Positions 28,635 through 37,532 of a DNA stretch of 64,000 bases are shown here, in pieces. The notes beneath the pieces were generated by a model. The model worked only from the letters and a program-made list of their open reading frames with translations. It had not been told where the DNA came from and did not search any database. A program made the translations under genes and the position numbers. This DNA comes from Undibacterium parvum (GTDB lineage: Bacteria; Pseudomonadota; Gammaproteobacteria; Burkholderiales; Burkholderiaceae_D), in contig NZ_CP034464.1 in assembly GCF_003955735.1 (NCBI RefSeq), forward strand, positions 4,154,001-4,218,000. The letters are read 5' to 3'. How positions within the stretch are numbered: the first letter of the stretch is position 1; each line of letters opens with the position of its first letter.

Positions 28635-29244
28635 TATGCCAGCACCATTAATTCATGTCATCGATGATGACGCGCCTTTGCGCACAGCGATGTATCGCCT
28701 GTTACTCGCTTGCGGCTACCGTGTGCTTACCTATGAATCAGCCTCGGAGTTTATCGAAAATCCGCTACACGATGAGCTTAGCTGCATACTGCTTGATGTG
28801 AATATGCCGACTATGAGCGGTTTTCAGTTGCAGGAATATTTAAACAAGGTCAATAGCCATATACCGATAGTTTTTCTGACGGCGCATGGCGATATCAGTT
28901 TAAGCGTTAGAGCGATGAAGGCTGGCGCAGAAAATTTTTTGAGTAAGCCGGTGCAGAAAGATGATCTGCTGGTCGCGATAGAGGGTGCGCTTGAGCATTA
29001 TCGGAAAACTATGGACGAATCTGGGAATTTATCTCATGTGCGTCTATGCTATGCAAGATTGACTGCGCGTGAAATAGAGGTGTTCAATATGGTGGTGCGA
29101 GGGCAGTTGAACAAGCAGATCGCTTTTCAATTGGGTAATTCAGAGCGCACCATTAAATCTCAGCGCAGCAAGGTCATGGAGAAAATGGAGGTGACTTCAG
29201 TTGCGCAATTGGTACTGGTGGCTAAGCAACTAGGTTATATTTAA
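28627..29244 (+). CDS. Two-component response regulator, FixJ/NarL (LuxR-HTH) type
   Basis: This is a 205-residue regulator. The receiver domain (about 8-125) has the acidic pair D13/D14, phosphoacceptor Asp57 in LLDVNMP, Thr in VFLTAHGD and Lys in LSKPVQK. This FixJ-like pattern is followed by a LuxR-type helix-turn-helix: LTAREIEVFNMVVRGQLNKQIAFQLGNSERTIKSQRSKVMEKM at about 143-185. It overlaps the sensor gene by 8 bases (ATG) or 11 (GTG at 28624), so the two are coupled. No target operon is obvious; the ImpA-like protease gene 457 bases downstream is one candidate. Confidence 0.92.
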   Translation: MNNMPAPLIHVIDDDAPLRTAMYRLLLACGYRVLTYESASEFIENPLHDELSCILLDVNMPTMSGFQLQEYLNKVNSHIPIVFLTAHGDISLSVRAMKAGAENFLSKPVQKDDLLVAIEGALEHYRKTMDESGNLSHVRLCYARLTAREIEVFNMVVRGQLNKQIAFQLGNSERTIKSQRSKVMEKMEVTSVAQLVLVAKQLGYI

Positions 29245-29700
29245 CTGGCGTACAAACCCACTTGAAGTAAGTGCGGTAAGCATAGTTCGGAATATTCACG
29301 ACATCGGTGCTGAATATTTTTCTAAAAAATTTCAATTCCATTCTCAGATGCAGAGCAATTTTCGCAAGAAAATTTTGTTTTTAAGCACTATCTCATCATT
29401 AAATTCATTTTTCGTGCTTAAAAACCATGTTATTGCCCCAAAGGGCAATTGACTGGGAAAATTGCCACACATAAACTCGCGTACTCATAAATGCGCTGCC
29501 TTCCTCGACCTTTCTAGATCAAAAAATAGTTGGACTAGTTCAAGTTTATCGACGCTTTTGGATAGAGCTCAGTCTTCACGTCAATTTTTGATATCGCTTG
29601 AATGATGGGCCGCTTGTGCGCCTCTATTTGATTTTGGAATTCGCTTTGATTTGGGATCAACGCTAACTCCGCTCCCCGTTTTTGTACTTAGAAAGTAGAA
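29245..29700. other. 456-base gap with clustered inverted repeats
   Basis: No convincing gene is seen between the response regulator and the ImpA-like protease. Bases 29357-29466 hold four stem-loops, two of which exclude each other, and are listed as a separate repeat. From 29470 to 29700 I see only unstructured sequence without a clear sigma-70 promoter. Confidence 0.7.
29357..29466. repeat. Cluster of perfect inverted repeats with alternative pairings
   Basis: Stem A is AATTTTC (29357-29363) with GAAAATT (29368-29374). Stem B is GTTTTTAAGCAC (29377-29388) with GTGCTTAAAAAC (29414-29425), 12 bp perfect. Stem C is ATTGCCC (29432-29438) with GGGCAAT (29443-29449). Stem D is GGCAATT (29444-29450) with AATTGCC (29460-29466). 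C and D share the middle arm and cannot form together. Confidence 0.85.
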
Positions 29701-32661
29701 ATGAATAATAGAATACTTATTTCACTGCTGGCCACTATGCTGCTGACTGTTGGCTGCGGTAGTGGTGAAGCGATAAAGATTTTCGATGCGGCGCCACCAG
29801 GCGCGGTGACGCCGCCGCCAAGTCCTGAAACCGGTGGCGAAGAACCTGACCACGTAGTCACTGTACCACCAGTGCTTAATCCTGATGGTTCAGGTGGAAC
29901 TGTGCCGCCAGTGACTAATCCCGATGGATCAGGCGGAGCAAATCCACCGAATCCCCCACCGCTTGATCCTGCGCCTCCTTTGACAGTGCCTCCGGTCGTA
30001 GTGATACCACCTTCGGTTGGAATTCCGCCGATTGTCGCGGATGACAGCATTGCCAAAGCAATGATCAGCGGTGACGCAAGTGGACTCGATGCCAAAGCGA
30101 AGTTGACCTTGTTGCAGCAGGCGCAAAACATCGCGCTCGATGTCAGAAATTTTCAGACTTCCACTTTGAGCAAAATATTGCAAAAAAATGGCGCGGATCT
30201 GAGTCAGGCACTGACATTCAGTAATAGCAGTATTTCTGTGTCTTTGCAGAATTCCACTTCTGGCATGAGCTTTCTTAGTGCCGATAATGGCAATGGCATG
30301 GCGGCCTTGACTCAGGTCGGAGCTGGACGCGGCATGGCCTATGGCGCCGATGTGCTCGGCTGGATGGCCGGAACGAGCGCTCAGCAACAGCACTTGCCTT
30401 TATTTACGCGTGCGTTTACCTGGCTGATTAACGGTGATCCGGATCTCGCTTTACCCACATCGATAAAATTTACAACGGCCGGCTACAACGCGAATAATGT
30501 AAGAGCGCTGCTGACACGTCTGGGCAGTGCCGGTGCCGAACAGAAATGTGATTTGCCCGATGTTAACAATACATGCTGGCAAAACGCCGACCTATTGGTG
30601 TTTGGCGGTGATACGCAAGACACTGCTGGTTTGACGGCGCAAGTGCAAAAATATCTGGCGGCAGGTAAGGCTGTCATTTATATGGCACCGAATTGGATAG
30701 AGTCCTCCGGTGGGCGCAAGGTCGCTAGTGCTATGGGGATGGAGTTGGGCGGCTATCCAGGTAACTATTTTCAGGGCGCGACCGGTCTGACGATTAGTGC
30801 TAGCCGAACTTCAGTCGATAGCCTGGCGCGCGCCGACAAGATGGGGACCTTGATCGTCACGATACAAAAACTCATGGATGACAAGCTCGATTGGGATTTC
30901 AAGGCGGATGCATCACCCACCAATCCAATTTCGCAAATCCATAATGAGCTGGCGGCCTTGCATGGCAAAGGCATCAATCTGTTTCAGTTACCGACTATGG
31001 ATTTGCACAAAAAGTTGGTGCTGTGGGCTGATCTCTGGCGTCCTAGTATTGATAAATACGGCAAGATGCCACCGGAACAACGTGCTACAGCGACCGATTT
31101 TTTACGCGCCTATGCTTCTGATTCTTGGGTGGTATTTAATCGCAGCAAAACATCAATTGCACCCTTGGGTTATGGCGACTTTATGCCTAAAGAAGCGCAA
31201 AACATTGCTGTCAGTGCTGACTGGGAAGATCTTGATGTGACGATCGCCCAAGGCGGTGGGATTACCGCGATTGGCCGCGCTGCGATTCCAGGCAAGACCG
31301 TGACGATACAGATACTCGATGCGGCGGGTGGCAATTTAGGCCTGCAATCGGGCTATGCGCGCTCTTACGGTAACCCGCTTAGCGATGGTAAAAAATATGC
31401 GCATCCGCGTCGCCCTATCTCGTTTAATGTACCGATCGCGGCTGCCAAAGATAATGTATTCGTGACTCCGTTTGGCGGCCCCTTATATCTCAATTACAAC
31501 GGCATGTCCGGTGGTAGCGTAGTCAAGCTGCGGGTAAAGGGTACAGCCAAATACGGACATTTTGATTTTACAAAAAATATGAGTCAGACCGAGATCGATG
31601 CCGCTTCTGCCGCGATCAAGTCAAAAACTTTTGGCTGGCAGACCAACAAATTTGTCGGCGGTGAAGTGCATCAGACTAATGCCTATGCACTGAGCGTGAT
31701 TGGCAATACTGAACCTAAAGACTATGTCCTCAATGACCTTAGGGCGCGACTGTTTGATTCAAATCATATCGCCAACGGGTACAGCAATATGCCTATGGCA
31801 GCGGCGGTCAGTGGCTTGTGCGCTGATCTTAGCTGGACTTGTGATGGCGCCATGCATAGGGCGCCTGGCGTGCAGCATTTTATAGGCTGGATCGCTGCTT
31901 GCGGTTGGCTTTGCTCAGGCAATCCTTCGGATGGATTTACTGGAGTTGCTTCTGGCTGGGGCTGGTGGCATGAGCTCGGTCACAACACTGTACAAAGGGT
32001 GCATCACATCGTGCCACCTGGTACAGCTGGCTGCGTGGTCGAATGCGATAACAATATTTTGTCCAGCGCTTCGGCTCTGCGCCAGTATGGCCTAGATAAT
32101 AAGCTTGATTGGAACGGTGACCGGATTGATCATAAAGGCCTGTATCAATTCATTGTAGATAGCCGTGCCACAGGCAAGACTGGTGAAGCGCAGCGCTTGG
32201 ATATGCAAAACAAGCTGTGGAACGGCGGTCAGAATGCCATGCGTGCAGTGCATTTTCAATTGGGATTTTTATACACCAAATACCGTCGTGGCATGGCTGT
32301 GCCGACACCTGATGCCAGCCTGGAATACCTGACTATGTTGACCAAGGGTGATCGCCTGGTGTCTAAGGATTGGACAGTGGCGAACGCCGCCAAGTATGGC
32401 ATGGGGCGTTATACCACCAATGCCATCACTAATCACGATCTGTTGTATGTACTGAGCTCCAAGATCATCGGCAAAGATATGCGTACCTATTTTGCGGCCT
32501 ATGGTTTGCCTTTGGATCAAAAATCTTTGGACTCTATCGCTGATCTGAAATTGGACATTGCTCCCTTAACTTTTTATGCCTTGGCACCGGGTAAGGGGAA
32601 TCAGCTCGCTACCGGAACATGGCTAGATATTGAAGCGGCTACGCCGGCCTATCCGTTTTAA
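29701..32661 (+). CDS. ImpA-like M60-type zinc metalloprotease, lipoprotein
   Basis: This is a 986-residue secreted protease. The N-terminal lipobox LLTVGC places it on a membrane surface after Sec export. Residues about 30-115 form a Pro/Gly-rich linker with two copies of a VPPVxNPDGSGG unit. A large globular part follows, resembling the ImpA/IMPa family of Pseudomonas (pattern GRGMAYGADVLGWMAG). The zinc site WWHELGHN is at residues 757-761 (HELGH), with a further Glu downstream in GCVVECD, fitting the M60 HExxH...E scheme. IMPa enzymes cleave O-glycosylated proteins; the substrate here is unknown. It stands alone, downstream of a two-component system. Confidence 0.85.
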   Translation: MNNRILISLLATMLLTVGCGSGEAIKIFDAAPPGAVTPPPSPETGGEEPDHVVTVPPVLNPDGSGGTVPPVTNPDGSGGANPPNPPPLDPAPPLTVPPVVVIPPSVGIPPIVADDSIAKAMISGDASGLDAKAKLTLLQQAQNIALDVRNFQTSTLSKILQKNGADLSQALTFSNSSISVSLQNSTSGMSFLSADNGNGMAALTQVGAGRGMAYGADVLGWMAGTSAQQQHLPLFTRAFTWLINGDPDLALPTSIKFTTAGYNANNVRALLTRLGSAGAEQKCDLPDVNNTCWQNADLLVFGGDTQDTAGLTAQVQKYLAAGKAVIYMAPNWIESSGGRKVASAMGMELGGYPGNYFQGATGLTISASRTSVDSLARADKMGTLIVTIQKLMDDKLDWDFKADASPTNPISQIHNELAALHGKGINLFQLPTMDLHKKLVLWADLWRPSIDKYGKMPPEQRATATDFLRAYASDSWVVFNRSKTSIAPLGYGDFMPKEAQNIAVSADWEDLDVTIAQGGGITAIGRAAIPGKTVTIQILDAAGGNLGLQSGYARSYGNPLSDGKKYAHPRRPISFNVPIAAAKDNVFVTPFGGPLYLNYNGMSGGSVVKLRVKGTAKYGHFDFTKNMSQTEIDAASAAIKSKTFGWQTNKFVGGEVHQTNAYALSVIGNTEPKDYVLNDLRARLFDSNHIANGYSNMPMAAAVSGLCADLSWTCDGAMHRAPGVQHFIGWIAACGWLCSGNPSDGFTGVASGWGWWHELGHNTVQRVHHIVPPGTAGCVVECDNNILSSASALRQYGLDNKLDWNGDRIDHKGLYQFIVDSRATGKTGEAQRLDMQNKLWNGGQNAMRAVHFQLGFLYTKYRRGMAVPTPDASLEYLTMLTKGDRLVSKDWTVANAAKYGMGRYTTNAITNHDLLYVLSSKIIGKDMRTYFAAYGLPLDQKSLDSIADLKLDIAPLTFYALAPGKGNQLATGTWLDIEAATPAYPF

Positions 32662-32781
32662 ATTTCCTTGAATATTGCGCACTCTCATCGATCAATTAAA
32701 AACTTGGCGAGCGTGCGCATTTCTCAGTTTGCGATGCGTTTCTGTTGAAGTACGGCAATTCGCCATTTATAAATTGATCTT

Positions 32782-33207
32782 ATGCAAGTAAATAAAGTGC
32801 TTAATTTTACCTATGCAGGAAATAGCATAGTCAAGCCTGTGTGCGGCCTAAATGCTGTGCCGCAAGAGGGCGTGATACATCCGCATGAATTTGTTTTTGT
32901 TTATCAAGAGCAGGATGCGCAAGAGAGAAGATGGCAGCACCTTACTCAAAGCCTTAGAGAGCGCTTGTGCCACTATGGACTGGAAATGGCGATCTTGGAT
33001 AATCATCAAGAACCACGCCAGAGCAGCATCGCGGTTGTGCATAAAGATGCTTACCTGATCGTGCAGTCTATGGCCTACGAAGGTGTGGTTGGGGAGTTTA
33101 ATCTTCAACACATACTGGAATTTGGATTCGCTCCAGTGTTAACGCGACAGATAGACTTGCTGCGCACGCTGAACGGTCTGGAATATGTCATGAAAACGGG
33201 CTATTGA
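32782..33207 (+). CDS. Hypothetical protein, 141 residues
   Basis: I do not recognise this protein. It has no signal peptide or membrane helix, and is mixed alpha/beta with many His, Gln and Glu residues. It follows the ImpA-like gene by 120 bases and precedes another unrecognised gene by 66 bases on the same strand. The ATG has only a poor ribosome site. Codon use resembles that of the neighbours and the frame is uninterrupted, so it is probably a real gene. Confidence 0.6.
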   Translation: MQVNKVLNFTYAGNSIVKPVCGLNAVPQEGVIHPHEFVFVYQEQDAQERRWQHLTQSLRERLCHYGLEMAILDNHQEPRQSSIAVVHKDAYLIVQSMAYEGVVGEFNLQHILEFGFAPVLTRQIDLLRTLNGLEYVMKTGY

Positions 33208-33273
33208 TTATTCGTGGCAAGGATAAGCATCGATAAAATTTAAATAAAAAGCAGCTTAAATCATAGACTTATA

Positions 33274-33978
33274 GTGGCAATAAAAAACGTAAAAAACCTG
33301 CGTTATCTGGAGCAGCACAGGAAAATTGTGCGCGCTTGGAAGCTATCCAATTCTCATTTTCCTCCCCCTAGTTGGGAACAGTGGCAGCAGGCGATGAGCA
33401 TCGTGGAGGAGCAACATGCCGATCAGACTGATACTGTCGAGCAGAGCATTGCTTTAAAGGCGATAGAAAGTACCATTATTCATCTCGGCATTAGTAATTT
33501 TGCCTTGGTGAATCTTCCCGCAGTAGTTGATGGTGGGCTCGAAAGTTCCAGTGTGTTCGATCTGGGTAGTGATGCCTTGCAGTTAAGCCGCTTGGTTGGC
33601 CAGCAACTGGGCTTGAATGCGCACTACCGCGAGCGTTTACACGGGCTTATTTATTATTATGCTAAAAAACCTGAGCAGGTCGTGAATATCGATTTAATCG
33701 TCGCAAATTATGTACCTCAGCAGAGATTAAAAATCGCTTTAGAAGAATTGATACAAGAGCTAGAAGTTGTGGCGGGCTCGCCTTGCTTAAAGTATGAAAC
33801 CGCTGTGGCGATGCTGGACGGTGCGGGTGCAGTAATGATGGGTTCAGCGCTATGCCAACAGGAAGCCACACGTACTCAGATCGAGAATGCCAAAAAAAGT
33901 TTTTTCAAAAATAATACTTCCGGATTCGGCAAGTCGATCTCGCAGTGGTGTTCCCGCTTAATTGGCGTATTTTCTTAG
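33274..33978 (+). CDS. Hypothetical protein, 234 residues
   Basis: I do not recognise this protein. It starts at GTG and begins with a basic segment, MAIKNVKNLRYLEQHRKIV. It is mostly helical and has no signal peptide. A segment around residues 70-130 (SNFALVNLPAVVDGGLESSSVFDLG, then a helical run ending LIYYYAKKPEQ) looks like a compact domain. The C-terminus has GFGKSISQWCSRLIGVF, a possible amphipathic helix. It may be cotranscribed with the 141-residue gene. No function is proposed. Confidence 0.6.
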   Translation: MAIKNVKNLRYLEQHRKIVRAWKLSNSHFPPPSWEQWQQAMSIVEEQHADQTDTVEQSIALKAIESTIIHLGISNFALVNLPAVVDGGLESSSVFDLGSDALQLSRLVGQQLGLNAHYRERLHGLIYYYAKKPEQVVNIDLIVANYVPQQRLKIALEELIQELEVVAGSPCLKYETAVAMLDGAGAVMMGSALCQQEATRTQIENAKKSFFKNNTSGFGKSISQWCSRLIGVFS

Positions 33979-34013
33979 CGCTACTTTGCATTTCAAAAGT
34001 GATCGCGCAATCG

Positions 34014-34055
34014 GGCTGCGGCTTGCAGCCCCAAATCCTGCCAGGAGCCGCAGCC
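34014..34055. repeat. Nested palindrome after the hypothetical gene
   Basis: GGCTGCGGCT (34014-34023) pairs perfectly with AGCCGCAGCC (34046-34055) over a 22-base loop. A competing stem, GGGCTGC (34013-34019) with GCAGCCC (34025-34031), uses part of the left arm. It lies between the convergent 234-residue gene and ygiQ and resembles REP-type elements. Confidence 0.75.
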
Positions 34056-34162
34056 AGACTGCGTATTAGCTTCAAAAATCGCCAAAATAAGCTTGTCTAA
34101 TTGCCATGTAATAAACTTTAATCTGGGCGTACCAGTGCTTGGCGATTCCTTACTACCTACTT

Positions 34163-34190
34163 CCTATTGACGTCCTATTTGCGTCCTGTT
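34163..34190. repeat. Imperfect 11-bp tandem repeat at the ygiQ stop
   Basis: CCTATTGACGT (34163-34173), CCTATTTGCGT (34174-34184) and a partial CCTGTT (34185-34190) lie in tandem. The ygiQ stop codon (34177-34175, minus strand) is inside copy 2. Confidence 0.7.
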
Positions 34191-36490
34191 TTGCTAGGCG
34201 CTGCCTTTGCTGAGCGATATGCAAGTGCTGGCCGCGCCGATGGCGTAAGCGCTTTGCTAGCAGGTCTGGCTGCAGGTTTTACTGAGGCCTGTGTCGCTGG
34301 TTTTTTTCCATAGGTATTCATCTTGGGCGCGACACCGCGAGTCGCATTGCCAGCAGGTTTGCCGCTCGCTACGGGCAGCGGCAGCAAAGGCGGACGCGAT
34401 GAAATTAAATGTTTTTCACTGCTGCCTATCAGATCGTTTCTTCCCATGCGCAGCAAGCCTTCTCTGACGACTTCCCAGTTTTCCGGGGCATGATAACGCA
34501 GTAGTGCCTTGTGGAATTTTCGGATTTTTCCTGAACGTGCGGTTTCTACGACTTCTGAATCCTGGCTCACTTTTTTCAAAGGATTCTTGCGGCTGTGATA
34601 CATGGTGGTGGCCAATGCCATCGGGGTAGGCATGAAGGTCTGCACCTGATCGAGCTTGAAATCATTTTTCTTTAGCCACAAAGCCAGATTCACCATGTCT
34701 TCATCGGTGGTGCCAGGATGGGCCGCGATGAAGTAGGGGATTAAATACTGTTCTTTGCCGGCTTCTTTCGAGTACTTATGAAACATCGCCTTGAACTCGT
34801 CATAGGCGCCGATGCCAGGCTTCATCATCTTCGATAAAGTACCCGCTTCAGTATGTTCAGGCGCGATCTTGAGTAAGCCGCCGACGTGGTGGGTCACTAA
34901 TTCTTTGACGTATTCGGGTGAGCGCACTGCCAGATCGTAGCGCAAGCCTGAACTGATCAAGATTTTTTTGACGCCAGGTACGGCGCGCGCTTTGCGGTAT
35001 AGCGAAATTAGTTTGCTGTGATCGGTGCCCAGATTGCTGCAAATCGAAGGGTAGACGCAGGACAGGCGGCGGCAGGTTTCTTCAATTTTTTTGTCTTTGC
35101 AAGCTAGACGATACATATTCGCGGTAGGCCCGCCCAGATCCGAAATGGTGCCGGTAAAGCCCTTGGTTTTGTCACGGATTTCTTCAATCTCGCGCAGGAT
35201 GGAAGGCTCGGAACGGCTTTGGATAATCCGTCCTTCATGCTCGGTAATCGAGCAAAAGGTACAGCCGCCAAAGCAACCGCGCATGATATTGATAGAGAAA
35301 CGTATCATCTCCCAGGCCGGGATGCGTGCCTTGCCGTAGCTAGGGTGGGGCGCACGTGCATATTGGCGGTCAAACACGCCATCCATCTCGTCCATCGCCA
35401 GCGGTAATGGCGGTGGATTGATCCAGACATCACGCTCACCGTGGCCTTGCGAGAGCGCCTTTGCATTGCCTGGATTGGCTTCCAGATGAAAGACCCGGGA
35501 GGCGTGTGCGTACATCACCAGATCATCCTTGATCGCTTCAAACGAAGGCAGGCGTATCACGGTTTTATTGTGTTTGTCGCGCAGCATGAGTTGGCGTTCT
35601 TCGCGGCTCATGATGCGTACCGCTTGCTGCTTGACCACATCGGCGGCGATGGTGTCTGCATCGCCGGCAGCTTGATTGCCAGCTTCACCGGTGGCGCATT
35701 TGGCCTCTTTTTCCGGGATCATTTCGTAAGGATTAGTGTGACCTTCGACCTTGCCGGGTGTGTCTAGCTTGATAGAATTAATTTCGGCCCAGTCTTCGTC
35801 GGGCAGCCAATTGGGTGGCGTCATGAAGGCGGTGCCGCGTAGATCGCGGATCGCTTTAATCGGTTCACCCGCGGCCAAACGGTGTGTCAGATCGACCAGC
35901 GCACGTTCGGCATTGCCAAACAATAGGATGTCGGCTTTGGAGTCGGGCAGCACCGAGCGCTTGACCTTATCCGACCAATAATCGTAATGGGCGATGCGGC
36001 GCAAGCTTGCTTCTATACTGCCGATCACGACTGTGGTGTCGGCATAGGCTTCGCGTGCGCGTTGCGCATACACCACGACTGCGCGGTCGGGGCGTTTGCC
36101 TGGTTCGCCATCGGGCGTGTAGGCATCGTCTGAGCGTATCTTGCGGTCAGCCGTATAGCGATTAACCATAGAGTCCATATTGCCGGCAGTGATGCCGAAA
36201 TACAGATTAGGCCGACCCAAGGCGCGAAATGCATCGGCCGAATGCCAGTCTGGCTGGCTGATGATACCGACACGAAAGCCCTGCTGCTCCAGCAAGCGAC
36301 CGACCAAGGCCATACCAAAACTAGGATGGTCGATGTAGGCGTCACCGGTGATTAAAATGACGTCACAACTATCCCAGCCCAGCACATCCATTTCGGCGCG
36401 CGACATAGGTAAAAAGGGCGCGGCATTGTTGCCACCCACTTCAGGACGAAAACGGGGAAAAGAGAACAGATTTTGCGGTAAAGGATTCAT
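34175..36490 (-). CDS. ygiQ: YgiQ-family radical SAM protein
   Basis: YgiQ proteins are large radical SAM enzymes whose reaction is not established. This one has 771 residues. A YgiQ N-terminal domain ([36 protein letters not shown]) is followed by a radical SAM core. The cluster motif CxxxCxxC appears in [11 protein letters not shown] near residues 403-410, where three cysteines bind the 4Fe-4S cluster. The C-terminal 70 residues are Ala/Pro/Lys-rich and probably disordered. It is a single-gene unit on the minus strand. Confidence 0.94.
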   Translation of the reverse strand: MNPLPQNLFSFPRFRPEVGGNNAAPFLPMSRAEMDVLGWDSCDVILITGDAYIDHPSFGMALVGRLLEQQGFRVGIISQPDWHSADAFRALGRPNLYFGITAGNMDSMVNRYTADRKIRSDDAYTPDGEPGKRPDRAVVVYAQRAREAYADTTVVIGSIEASLRRIAHYDYWSDKVKRSVLPDSKADILLFGNAERALVDLTHRLAAGEPIKAIRDLRGTAFMTPPNWLPDEDWAEINSIKLDTPGKVEGHTNPYEMIPEKEAKCATGEAGNQAAGDADTIAADVVKQQAVRIMSREERQLMLRDKHNKTVIRLPSFEAIKDDLVMYAHASRVFHLEANPGNAKALSQGHGERDVWINPPPLPLAMDEMDGVFDRQYARAPHPSYGKARIPAWEMIRFSINIMRGCFGGCTFCSITEHEGRIIQSRSEPSILREIEEIRDKTKGFTGTISDLGGPTANMYRLACKDKKIEETCRRLSCVYPSICSNLGTDHSKLISLYRKARAVPGVKKILISSGLRYDLAVRSPEYVKELVTHHVGGLLKIAPEHTEAGTLSKMMKPGIGAYDEFKAMFHKYSKEAGKEQYLIPYFIAAHPGTTDEDMVNLALWLKKNDFKLDQVQTFMPTPMALATTMYHSRKNPLKKVSQDSEVVETARSGKIRKFHKALLRYHAPENWEVVREGLLRMGRNDLIGSSEKHLISSRPPLLPLPVASGKPAGNATRGVAPKMNTYGKKPATQASVKPAARPASKALTPSARPALAYRSAKAAPSKTGRK

Positions 36491-37106
36491 GGGCGCGATT
36501 TTACCTGAAATAGAAAATTTCCGTGCTAAGGCATTGATATTGCGAGATATTTCTCTGAGATCTAGATTGTTATTTAAGTAATTTGGGGACCGCTGCAGCG
36601 CTGTATTCGCCTATTTTTCCGGGTAGGGTGCCAGATCGGGAGCAGCGAGGCCTCTCGCGACGGGATAAATGCAGGCAAAAACGGAGGGCAGCGTCTAAGC
36701 AAATGTGAGCATGCCTGAAAGCCCAATGTTTACGCGGGTTTCCAGCCTGCCTAGGCTACAGCCCGCATGCAGATTGCGCGTTGAGTGTGCGTTGAGGCAG
36801 GAGCATTTATTTTTCTTGAAAACACTATGCGCGTTGCTGTTGCCGCCGTATTCACCGGGTATTTTCGGTGTTAAAAAGACCAGCTCAATATGCTGAGAAT
36901 TTATTTCTCATTAGTATTAAAACATCAAAAATGCATGGGATTATTGCCTTTAAATCATTGACTATTGTGAATGTATAAGTCTGTGCGGCGTAAATCAGAC
37001 AGTCGAAACACATGCTTACAATATTCTTTCGATATTAATTAAAAATATTGCTAATATATTTTAACGGTGATTCTGATGACTTTTTTGAATTTAAGTGAAG
37101 AGTGAT

Positions 37107-37325
37107 TTATCTCCATTTGAATAGTAAGGCATCCGGTCCGCGACGAACAACTGAGTGGTTTTGTTTAGTCGCAACTCCGTACGATTCAAGTTCCTTGAGC
37201 GCGGCAGCTAAGTCGATTATCGAGTGGATCAAGCTTGAATTGAAACATGCAAGGGCAGTTGAGTGACGTTTTTGTCTGCAGACCCAGGACCTATTTGGGA
37301 CGAAATTCTGCCAAGTAAACACCAT
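37107..37325 (-). CDS. Doubtful small hypothetical protein or gene remnant
   Basis: This is a 72-codon frame. The C-terminal half (IIDLAAALKELESYGVATKQ, then a basic end) looks protein-like, but the N-terminal half does not. There is no ribosome site, and the ATG abuts the edge of the MITE-like element. It could be a remnant cut by that insertion, or chance. Confidence 0.22.
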   Translation of the reverse strand: MVFTWQNFVPNRSWVCRQKRHSTALACFNSSLIHSIIDLAAALKELESYGVATKQNHSVVRRGPDALLFKWR

Positions 37326-37429
37326 TAGGACTTACGAAAAACTGTTCCAGCTAGGCGTGCCGCCGAAGACTGTAGTTTTTACGGCAAGGCGGATACAAAG
37401 ACGCTGGGGCGGTTTTGCGTAAGTTCTAA
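37325..37429. repeat. 105-bp MITE/REP-like element with 18-bp terminal inverted repeats
   Basis: The left end TTAGGACTTACGAAAAAC (37325-37342) and the reverse complement of the right end (37412-37429) match at 16 of 18 positions. Inner segments CCAGC/GCTGG and CCGCC/GGCGG are also complementary, so the whole element can fold into one long imperfect hairpin. TA at each edge would fit a TA target duplication. It encodes nothing. Confidence 0.75.
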
Positions 37430-37532
37430 TAGATCCGATAAGCCGGTTTACCTTATCCGCAAAGAATACATTGCTGTTTTTCGAGGATAGGTTTGGACCA
37501 AAAACGACATAAAAATACCAGGAGAATCAATA

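Larger units (their letters stand above)
36491..37532. other. 1.04-kb gap upstream of the collagenase
   Basis: I see no secure gene here. Bases 36491-36880 are of normal composition. Bases 36890-37110 are clearly AT-rich. A doubtful 72-codon frame lies at 37107-37325 (minus) and a 105-bp MITE-like element at 37325-37429. A small inverted repeat, GATAAG (37437-37442) with CTTATC (37452-37457), lies before the collagenase leader. Confidence 0.7.

Noticed and set aside
36705..36896. 63-codon frame beginning MSMPESPMFTRV
   Set aside because: It has no ribosome site, its composition is unlike a protein, and the DNA contains short palindromic words. I judge it chance.
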